The notes under the pieces are model-generated. The model was not told where the DNA came from. It saw only the letters and a program-made list of their open reading frames with translations, and searched no databases. Below, piece by piece: positions 57,498 through 64,000 of a stretch of DNA of 64,000 bases (its first letter is position 1; each line of letters starts with the position of its first letter). This DNA comes from Streptomyces sp. NBC_00690 (lineage in GTDB: Bacteria; Actinomycetota; Actinomycetes; Streptomycetales; Streptomycetaceae), in contig NZ_CP109009.1 of assembly GCF_036226685.1 (NCBI RefSeq), positions 5,049,501 to 5,113,500 of the forward strand. Direction: 5' to 3'. A program made the translations under genes and the position numbers.

Positions 57498-58975
57498 CCG
57501 GGTACGACCGCCTCCCGGACGGTGTCGCGGAACTCTTCGGCCCGGACGCCACCGCTGAATCCGCCTACGAACTCCTGACCGTCGACGTACCCCCGGCCTC
57601 ATGGATCGCGGCCCTGGAGATCGCCCGCGACCAACTCGGCTGCAGCTACTTCGACTGGTTGAGCGCGGTGGACGAACCCGGCACCGGCTTCCGCATCTGC
57701 GCACATGTGGTGGCGCTCGGCGGCCCGCCGCCGGCGGCGGACGAATCCGGGGCCGAGGCGCAGGCTCCGCCCGCGCATGGATCCCCGGGTGGGATCCAGG
57801 TGCGCAGGCTGATGCTCCGCACGACCGTTCCGCACGACGCACCCGTCCTTCCCACCGCCCGCGAGGTGTACGCGGGGGCGGACTGGCACGAGCGCGAGAC
57901 CCACGAGATGTTCGGCGTGGAGTTCACCGACCACCCTCACCTGGTGCCGTTGTTGCTGCCCGAGGGGTTCGAAGGCCATCCGCTGCGCAAGGACTTCGTC
58001 CTCGCCGCCCGGGTCGCCAAGGCATGGCCCGGGGCGAAGGAACCTGGCGAGTCCGAGCACGGGGGGCCCAAGCGGCGGCAGATGCTTCCGCCCGGCGTGC
58101 CCGACCCCAACGAGTGGGGCCCGCTCAAGGGCCAGCTGCCTCCCGCACCGGCCCGGCCGGCGCGGGCGCCACGAGCTGCGGGCGCCGCGGCCGGGGAACG
58201 CCCGGCCCGTCGCGCTCGCACGGTGGGGGAGGGTTCGACGAGCCAAGCGGCCGGCGCGGAGGGCACGGCAGCTCCGGCCCGACGCTCCAGGAGCGTCGGC
58301 GAGGGGTCTGCGAGCCAGGCCGCGCAACGGCCCGACGCGGCATCCGACGCGAGCCGGACCAGGCCAGCGGGGGAAGCGGCAGCTGGCGCTGCTAGGTCGG
58401 CGCCAGCAGGGGAAGCGGCAGCCGGCGCGGGTAGGTCCGCGCCCGCAGCACCGCCCACCGGTGCGCCCGCCTCCGATGGACCCGCCACTGGTGCGCCCGC
58501 TTCCGATGGACGTGCCGCTGGTGCGCGAGGCGCCGATGGACCCGCGCCGTCGGCCGGTACCGCCGAGGCTGCGGCAGGGTCCGCTCCGGAGCCGGGGAGC
58601 ACCCCGGCTGCTCGAAGCGCGGACGCACCCTGGCACCACGCCCGTCCGGCGTTCGACTCTTCCCAGGCCACCGAGAACACGGACGCGACGGACGCGACGG
58701 AGACGACCGCCCCGTCTGCTGGGGATGCCGGGGCTATCGGGACCGTCGCGGCACAAGGCGCCAGCGCGACCGGCTCGGCTGACGGGGCCCAAGGCGCCGA
58801 CCCAGCGCCGGGTACGGACGAGGCCGCCACGAAGTCCGGCCCACCGCAGGAAGGGACCGACCCGGACAGCGCCACCGGAAGCAAAGCGGGCCCGGCCGAG
58901 AAACCCGGCCAGGACGACGAGCCCGGCCCTCAGCAGCCAGATGACACCACAGATCCCGGAGGCGACCCCGAGTGA
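57494..58975 (+). CDS. nuoC2: NuoC-type subunit with a 280-residue disordered tail
   Basis: Of 493 residues, the first 210 form a NuoC domain ([17 protein letters not shown], then [20 protein letters not shown], then [19 protein letters not shown]). The remaining 280 are almost wholly Ala, Gly, Pro, Thr, Ser, Asp and Glu with repeated units such as GAPASDG and AGEAAAG. Normal NuoC is about 200 residues, and it is usually followed by or fused to NuoD, which is absent here. GTG 57494 overlaps the nuoB2 stop. Confidence 0.88.
   Translation: MTGYDRLPDGVAELFGPDATAESAYELLTVDVPPASWIAALEIARDQLGCSYFDWLSAVDEPGTGFRICAHVVALGGPPPAADESGAEAQAPPAHGSPGGIQVRRLMLRTTVPHDAPVLPTAREVYAGADWHERETHEMFGVEFTDHPHLVPLLLPEGFEGHPLRKDFVLAARVAKAWPGAKEPGESEHGGPKRRQMLPPGVPDPNEWGPLKGQLPPAPARPARAPRAAGAAAGERPARRARTVGEGSTSQAAGAEGTAAPARRSRSVGEGSASQAAQRPDAASDASRTRPAGEAAAGAARSAPAGEAAAGAGRSAPAAPPTGAPASDGPATGAPASDGRAAGARGADGPAPSAGTAEAAAGSAPEPGSTPAARSADAPWHHARPAFDSSQATENTDATDATETTAPSAGDAGAIGTVAAQGASATGSADGAQGADPAPGTDEAATKSGPPQEGTDPDSATGSKAGPAEKPGQDDEPGPQQPDDTTDPGGDPE
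58370..58550 (+). repeat. Imperfect tandem repeats in the nuoC2 tail
   Basis: Two copies of a GGGGAAGCGGCAGC-containing unit about 36 bases apart (58372-58440) are followed by copies of a GGTGCGCCCGC-TCCGATGGA unit about 30 bases apart (58460-58540). They encode AGEAAAGA and TGAPASDG units and point to growth by slippage. Confidence 0.65.
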
Positions 58976-59937
58976 ACGACGCTCTCGACGTCGCCATCCG
59001 ACTGCTCATCGTCTTCGCCGTGTTCATGGTCTTCCCGCTCGTCATCGGGCAGACCGAACACAAGGTGATGGCGCACATGCAGGGCCGCCTCGGTCCGATG
59101 TACGCGGGTGGTTTCCACGGCTGGGCCCAGCTCGTCGCGGACGGGGTGAAGTTCGTCCAGAAGGAAGACATCGTTCCGGCCGGTGCCGATCGACGGATCT
59201 TCCAGTTCGCCCCCGCCGTCGCCCTGCTGCCGTACCTCCTCGTCCTGCTGGCCATCCCGATCGGCCCGGGCGAGGGCGCCGTCGGCCAGGTCATCGACGC
59301 GGGCATCTTCTTCGTCATGGCGGTCATGGGCGTCGGAGTCCTCGGCTCCCTGATGGCCGGCTGGGCTTCGGCCAACAAGTTCTCCCTGCTCGGCGGATTG
59401 CGTACGGCGGCACAGCTCCTGGCCTACGAACTGCCGATGCTGCTGACCGCCGCCTCTGTCGCCATGGCCGCGGGCACCGTCTCGCTGACCGGCATCCTCG
59501 ATGCCTTCGAGTGGTGGTGGCTGCCCTGGCAGATCGTGGGCGCCATCGTCTTCTTCGTCGCGGGGCTCGCCGAACTGCAACGGCCGCCCTTCGACATGCC
59601 CGTCGCCGACTCGGAGATCATCTTCGGCGCCTACACCGAGTACACCGGTCTGCGTTTCGCGCTCTTCCTGCTGGCCGAGTACGCGGGCATCGTCGTCCTC
59701 TGCGGTCTGACCACGGTCCTCTTCCTCGGCGGCTGGCACGGCCCGATGGGGGCGGACGGACTCGGCTGGGTCTGGACCCTGCTCAAGACCGCCGTCCTCG
59801 CATTCATCGTCATCTGGCTGAGGGTGAGCTATCCCCGGATGCGGGAGGACCAGCTCCAGCGGCTCGCCTGGACCACCCTCGTCCCGCTCGCCCTCGCCCA
59901 GATCGCTCTCACCGGCATCGTGAAGGTGGTGATCTAG
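58972..59937 (+). CDS. nuoH2: Second NADH-quinone oxidoreductase subunit H
   Basis: The 321-residue membrane subunit has about eight helices and keeps [42 protein letters not shown] and [18 protein letters not shown]. It lacks the 70-residue charged tail of NuoH1 and is close to the usual bacterial length. GTG 58972 overlaps the nuoC2 stop. Confidence 0.94.
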   Translation: MNDALDVAIRLLIVFAVFMVFPLVIGQTEHKVMAHMQGRLGPMYAGGFHGWAQLVADGVKFVQKEDIVPAGADRRIFQFAPAVALLPYLLVLLAIPIGPGEGAVGQVIDAGIFFVMAVMGVGVLGSLMAGWASANKFSLLGGLRTAAQLLAYELPMLLTAASVAMAAGTVSLTGILDAFEWWWLPWQIVGAIVFFVAGLAELQRPPFDMPVADSEIIFGAYTEYTGLRFALFLLAEYAGIVVLCGLTTVLFLGGWHGPMGADGLGWVWTLLKTAVLAFIVIWLRVSYPRMREDQLQRLAWTTLVPLALAQIALTGIVKVVI

Positions 59938-59939
59938 TC

Positions 59940-60821
59940 ATGGCGCCGATTCCCGGCTCCGGCCTCGCCAAGGGCCTTGCCGTCACCCTCCGCACGATGA
60001 CGAAGAAGACTGTCACCGCGCAGTACCCCGAGGTGCAGCCCGACCTCCCGCCGCGTACGCGCGGTGTGATCGGACTGTTCGAGGAGAACTGCACGGTCTG
60101 CATGCTCTGCGCCCGTGAATGCCCCGACTGGTGCATCTACATCGACTCCCACAAGGAGACGGTTCCCGCTACCACGCCCGGTGGTCGCGAGCGCAGCCGC
60201 AACGTCCTCGACCGGTTCGCCATCGACTTCTCGCTCTGCATGTACTGCGGGATCTGCATCGAGGTCTGCCCCTTCGACGCGCTGTTCTGGTCGCCGGAGT
60301 TCGAGTACGCGGAGACCGACATCCGCGAACTGACGCACGAGCGGGACAAGCTCCGCGAGTGGATGTGGACGGTCCCCGCACCGCCCGCGCTCGACCCCGG
60401 GGCCGAGGAGCCGAAGGAGATCGCGGCGGCCCGCAAGGCAGCCGAGAAGCTCGCCGCGGCCCAGGAGGCTGCACGGGCAGAAGAAGCCCAGCCAGCCCAG
60501 CCAGCCCAGCCAGCCCCGACTGCACCGCAGGACTCGGCGGTGCATCCGGGTCCGGGGGCGAAGGGTGCCCAGAAGGCTGCCACCGATGGAGCCCCGGCAA
60601 CTCCGGAAGCTCCGAAGAAGCCGGCGCCCCCTGCCTCCCCGGCAGCCGGCGAGACCCAGGACGACGGCCCTCCCTCTCCCGGCGCTCCCTCTCCCGGCCC
60701 CTCGCCCTCCGGCCCTTCGTCTCCCCGTCCCTCGTCCGGTGACCCCGCCTCCGAAGGCCCGAACGATCACGGCCGACCCGGGCCCGCCACCCCGCCCGAG
60801 GGCGCAGGAGGCCCGCGATGA
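59940..60821 (+). CDS. nuoI2: Second NADH-quinone oxidoreductase subunit I with a disordered tail
   Basis: The first 155 of 293 residues are a two-cluster ferredoxin domain ([15 protein letters not shown] and [14 protein letters not shown]). The rest is an Ala/Pro/Glu-rich tail, including [11 protein letters not shown], that NuoI1 lacks. It should carry electrons toward NuoB2. With no NuoE/F/G encoded beside it, this subunit could take electrons directly from ferredoxin. ATG 59940 lies 2 bases after nuoH2. The long in-phase frame upstream is a shadow. Confidence 0.92.
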   Translation: MAPIPGSGLAKGLAVTLRTMTKKTVTAQYPEVQPDLPPRTRGVIGLFEENCTVCMLCARECPDWCIYIDSHKETVPATTPGGRERSRNVLDRFAIDFSLCMYCGICIEVCPFDALFWSPEFEYAETDIRELTHERDKLREWMWTVPAPPALDPGAEEPKEIAAARKAAEKLAAAQEAARAEEAQPAQPAQPAPTAPQDSAVHPGPGAKGAQKAATDGAPATPEAPKKPAPPASPAAGETQDDGPPSPGAPSPGPSPSGPSSPRPSSGDPASEGPNDHGRPGPATPPEGAGGPR

Positions 60822-61711
60822 TGCTCACCACCACCACGGCGACAGCTAAGGCCCTGACAGCGGCCCAGGCGGCCGAGGCCCAAGGCTTCCTGTCCCCGAC
60901 CGGTGTGGAGATCGCCTTCCTCCTCGTCGGACTGGTCACGCTCGGCGCGGCCGTCATGACCGTCACCACGAAGCAACTGGTGCACGCCGCTCTGTGGCTG
61001 GTGGTGACGCTCGGCGGGCTTGCCGTCGAGTACCTGCTCCTCACGGCCGAGTTCATCGCCTGGGTGCAGGTCTTGATCTATCTCGGTTCCGTCGTCGTCC
61101 TCCTCCTCTTCGGTCTGATGCTCACCAAGGCGCCCATCGGCCGGTCCCCGGACGCCGACTCAGGCAACCGCCTCGTCGCCCTCGGTGTCGCCCTGACCGC
61201 GGCGGTCGCGCTGGTCTGGGTCGTCGTCGATGCGTTCCGCGCCACCTGGATCGATCTGGACGGGCCCCCGCAGGGGACGACTGCCGTGACCGGCTCGATC
61301 CTCTTCCGCCACTGGGTACTGCCCTTCGAAGCACTTTCGGTGCTTCTCCTCGCCGCGCTCATCGGTGCGATCGTCCTCTCGCGCAAGCGGGACCAGGAGC
61401 CCACCCCGAAGAGTCCCGCCCGGCCCCGTACGGGCCCTGCGGGCAACCCAGCCAGGTCGGCCGGCAGGGCCAAGGCGGCCACACCGAACACCGGCTCGAA
61501 CGCCTCCGGCGCCCCCGGCACCACCACGGCAGCCGACCGGCCCGCAGGCCCCGTCTCCGCCGCACAGTCAGCTACCGCTCCGGGCCCGTCGGTCGATGCC
61601 GCGGGTCAGGGCACCGCCGCGAACCCGGATGCAGGCCCCGCTTCGCGCACCACCGGCACCCCCGCGCAGCCCGACAGCGCACCCGCGAAGGCACCCGAGG
61701 GAGAGAGCTGA
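60818..61711 (+). CDS. nuoJ2: Second NADH-quinone oxidoreductase subunit J
   Basis: The 297-residue subunit has five helices. The third is [22 protein letters not shown], in place of the YTGAIMMLF of NuoJ1. The last 105 residues are an Ala/Pro/Gly/Thr-rich tail. ATG 60818 overlaps nuoI2 by 4 bases, and its stop shares one base with nuoK2. Confidence 0.92.
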   Translation: MMLTTTTATAKALTAAQAAEAQGFLSPTGVEIAFLLVGLVTLGAAVMTVTTKQLVHAALWLVVTLGGLAVEYLLLTAEFIAWVQVLIYLGSVVVLLLFGLMLTKAPIGRSPDADSGNRLVALGVALTAAVALVWVVVDAFRATWIDLDGPPQGTTAVTGSILFRHWVLPFEALSVLLLAALIGAIVLSRKRDQEPTPKSPARPRTGPAGNPARSAGRAKAATPNTGSNASGAPGTTTAADRPAGPVSAAQSATAPGPSVDAAGQGTAANPDAGPASRTTGTPAQPDSAPAKAPEGES

Positions 61712-62091
61712 TGCACCTCGCCTATCCCGCCGTCCTCGCGGCCCTCCTCTTCTGCGTCGGCCTGTACGGCGTACTGGCCCGACGCAACGCGATCCTGGTG
61801 CTGATGTCCGTTGAGCTGATGCTCAACTCCGTCAATCTGAACCTGGTCGCCTTCGACGTCTGGCTGCGCGACGCCCTCCACGCCGGCCAGGCCCTCACCC
61901 TCTTCACCATCGCCATCGCCGCTGCCGAGATCGGCATCGGACTGTCGATCGTCCTGATGGTCTACCGCAACCGCGGCACCTCGGACATCGACCGCCTCCG
62001 CGACACCGCCGAGGGCCACGAAGGCGACCTCGACGAGACCGCCGCCCCTGACACGGCCTCCCCGGCGCAGAAGGCTGAGGCCACCGCGTGA
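61711..62091 (+). CDS. nuoK2: Second NADH-quinone oxidoreductase subunit K
   Basis: The 126-residue three-helix subunit has [25 protein letters not shown] and [17 protein letters not shown], keeping both membrane glutamates. A 27-residue charged tail is added. ATG 61711 directly follows the nuoJ2 stop. The longer upstream frame is a shadow of nuoJ2. Confidence 0.94.
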   Translation: MHLAYPAVLAALLFCVGLYGVLARRNAILVLMSVELMLNSVNLNLVAFDVWLRDALHAGQALTLFTIAIAAAEIGIGLSIVLMVYRNRGTSDIDRLRDTAEGHEGDLDETAAPDTASPAQKAEATA

Positions 62092-64000
62092 CCACCACGA
62101 CCCTTGCCGTCCTTGTCCCCCTCCTCCCCTTCCTGGGCGCGGTGGCCGGACTGCTCCTCGGCCGGATCGCCCCCGGGTTCATCCGTCCCCTGGCGGTCCT
62201 GCCGCCGCTGGTCACGACCGCACTCGCCGTCGTCGTCGCCGTCCGCCAGGGCGGCGACAAAACGCTCGACGCAGCCACCCAGCTCACGCCGACCGGCTCG
62301 GTCCCCATCGATCTGGCCCTGCACATCGACGGGTTCGCCGCGCTGGTCGCCGTACTCGTCGGGCTCGTCGCCTCCTGCGTGCAGATCTACTCCACGGCCT
62401 ACCTCCGTGACGATCCGCGCTACTCGTCGTACGCGGCCCTGGTCTCCCTGTTCACCGCCGCGATGCTCCTGGTGGTCTACTCCGGCGATCTGATGGTGCT
62501 TCTGGTCGGCTGGGAGATCATGGGCATCTGCTCGTACTTCCTCGTCGGCCACTACTGGGAGACGCCCGAGGCGCGAGCCGCCTCCCTGAAGGCGTTCCTG
62601 GTCACCAAGCTCGGTGACGTCCCCTTCCTCATCGGTCTGTTCGCGCTGGCCACCGACGCCGGCACCTTCCGGATCACCGGAATCCTCGATGCGGTCGCGG
62701 CGGGCGGCATCGACCACCCCACCCTGATCGCCCTGCTGCTGCTGGCGGGCGTCGCGGGCAAGTCGGCCCAGTTCCCGCTGCACACCTGGCTGCCGGACGC
62801 CATGGCCGGCCCCACCCCCGTCTCCGCGCTGATCCACGCCGCGACGATGGTCGCGGCCGGCATCTACTTCGTGGCCCGACTGCTGCCCCTCTTCGCAGCC
62901 TCCGCCGCCGCGCTCACCGTGCTCGCGGTCATGGCCGCCATCACCATGGTCGGCTCGGCCCTCGCCGCCTTGGCCCAGGACGACATCAAGCGCGTCCTCG
63001 CCTACTCGACCATCGGACAACTCGGCTACATGGCCGGCGCCCTCGCCGTCGCCGACCGTGGGGCCGCCGTGTTCCACCTCCTGTCCCACGGCGCCTTCAA
63101 GGCGCTGCTGTTCCTCGCCGCAGGCGTCGTCATCCACGCCGCCGGCACCAACTCGCTCGCCGCGATGTCCCGGATGGGCGGTCTCGCCAAGCGCATCCCG
63201 GACACCTACTGGACGATGACCATCGCCCTCCTCGCGCTCGCCGCGATCCCGCCCTTCGCCGGCTTCTTCTCCAAAGAAGCCGTTCTCGTCGCCGCGGAGC
63301 ACACGGCGTTGCGCGAATCCACCACCGCACCGGGCGTCGCCGGTTGGACCGTCTTGGTCGCCGGTCTGGTCACCGCCCTCCTCACCGCCGCCTACGCCGC
63401 CCGTCTATGGCTGCTGGCCTTCCGCGGCAAGGGGGCCGACGCCCCCGACCACGGCCGCGAGCCCCTCCCCATGACCGCGGTGCTCTGGGTCCTCGCAGTC
63501 CCCTCCCTCGGCTTCGGGCTGACCTACGGCTACTTCGACGACTGGTTCGACGGACACAGCCTGGCGCCCACCCTCGTCACCGCAGTCCTCGGCGTCGGGG
63601 TCTCCCTGATCGGTGGACTGATCACCTACGCAGCCTGGCGCAGCCGTCGCCCCCTGGCCGCCCGCACCCCCATGGGCGCGGTGGCAGCGGACCCGGAGGC
63701 GTCCCCGGCGGTCACCGAAGCAGAGGCGATCGCCACCCACGCACCCGTCTTCGGGGACATCGCTGGCGCCGCCGACCCCACCGACCCCGGTCGGATCCTG
63801 CTCGGCCCGCTGCACCGCCACGCGGTCTCCGGCTTCCACCTCGACGCCGTCTACCACGTGCTGTTCGTGCGCCCCGTCCAAGCAGGCGCCGACCTGGTCC
63901 GCTTCCTCGACCGCGAGGTCGTCGACACCTATGTGCGCGGTGCCGCAACGGGCAGCAACTGGCTCGGCCAACTCGTCCGGCGCGCCCAGACCGGCAACGT
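62088..64000 (+). CDS. nuoL2: Second NADH-quinone oxidoreductase subunit L, 3' end beyond window
   Basis: An open frame runs from GTG 62088 (in the nuoK2 stop overlap) to the end, at least 637 residues. It starts [25 protein letters not shown] and shows [47 protein letters not shown] and [34 protein letters not shown] follows, with the channel Lys and Glu residues. It is an antiporter-like proton-pumping subunit. nuoM2 and nuoN2 would be expected just past the window. Confidence 0.93.
   Translation, partial: MTTTTLAVLVPLLPFLGAVAGLLLGRIAPGFIRPLAVLPPLVTTALAVVVAVRQGGDKTLDAATQLTPTGSVPIDLALHIDGFAALVAVLVGLVASCVQIYSTAYLRDDPRYSSYAALVSLFTAAMLLVVYSGDLMVLLVGWEIMGICSYFLVGHYWETPEARAASLKAFLVTKLGDVPFLIGLFALATDAGTFRITGILDAVAAGGIDHPTLIALLLLAGVAGKSAQFPLHTWLPDAMAGPTPVSALIHAATMVAAGIYFVARLLPLFAASAAALTVLAVMAAITMVGSALAALAQDDIKRVLAYSTIGQLGYMAGALAVADRGAAVFHLLSHGAFKALLFLAAGVVIHAAGTNSLAAMSRMGGLAKRIPDTYWTMTIALLALAAIPPFAGFFSKEAVLVAAEHTALRESTTAPGVAGWTVLVAGLVTALLTAAYAARLWLLAFRGKGADAPDHGREPLPMTAVLWVLAVPSLGFGLTYGYFDDWFDGHSLAPTLVTAVLGVGVSLIGGLITYAAWRSRRPLAARTPMGAVAADPEASPAVTEAEAIATHAPVFGDIAGAADPTDPGRILLGPLHRHAVSGFHLDAVYHVLFVRPVQAGADLVRFLDREVVDTYVRGAATGSNWLGQLVRRAQTGN

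Overview
The window looks like a chromosomal core segment of a Streptomyces or close relative. It is very GC-rich, many genes start with GTG, and ATGA or GTGA stop/start overlaps are common. It also carries a DUF397/DUF5753 pair, kinases with PASTA-free extracellular sensors, and futalosine-pathway menaquinone genes. No rRNA, tRNA, CRISPR array or insertion sequence was seen.

Layout. (1) 1-7.2 kb: menaquinone supply. The end of mqnA, a membrane Ser/Thr kinase, mqnC, an amidohydrolase-like remnant, menG, a divergent GNAT gene and a geranylgeranyl-reductase-type flavoprotein. (2) 7.3-9.6 kb: a small conserved hypothetical gene, a DUF397 gene beside a regulator that has lost its DNA-binding half, and a secreted NlpC/P60 hydrolase with a Crp-type site. 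(3) 10.6-26.9 kb: a complete 14-gene nuoA-N operon for NADH:menaquinone oxidoreductase (complex I). A Rex-type operator lies just upstream, and two uncatalogued micro-ORFs sit at the nuoB/C and nuoF/G junctions. A strong terminator closes the operon. (4) 27.2-43 kb: mixed genes. Fumarylacetoacetase, a CocE-like hydrolase lacking the usual serine, a long-chain polyprenyl diphosphate synthase (probably the menaquinone tail), secreted CHRD/DUF3455 and LolA-like proteins, an ABC-2 exporter, an M28 aminopeptidase, a VOC protein, a CGNR-SRPBCC fusion, a small lipoprotein and RarD. (5) 43.2-48.8 kb: a lipoprotein plus two Ser/Thr kinases that each carry a periplasmic-binding-protein sensor. (6) 48.8-51.9 kb: korAB, 2-oxoacid:ferredoxin oxidoreductase. 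(7) 52.1-56.2 kb: a LuxR-type response regulator and two paralogous histidine kinases sharing a 302-bp identical block. (8) 56.4-64 kb: a second nuo locus, nuoA2 B2 C2 H2 I2 J2 K2 L2, running off the end. It lacks nuoD, E, F and G.

How the parts fit. MqnA, MqnC, MenG and the polyprenyl synthase make menaquinone, and complex I reduces it. KorAB makes reduced ferredoxin next to a complex I set that lacks the NADH-oxidising module. The most economical inference is that the second set is a ferredoxin-linked or hybrid proton pump that borrows NuoD from the first. The regulatory sites seen by eye (Rex-type, iron-box-like, Crp-type) tie the region to redox, iron and cAMP status. All functions are read from sequence alone. 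Start sites were chosen from ribosome-binding sites and family habit, and no search was run.
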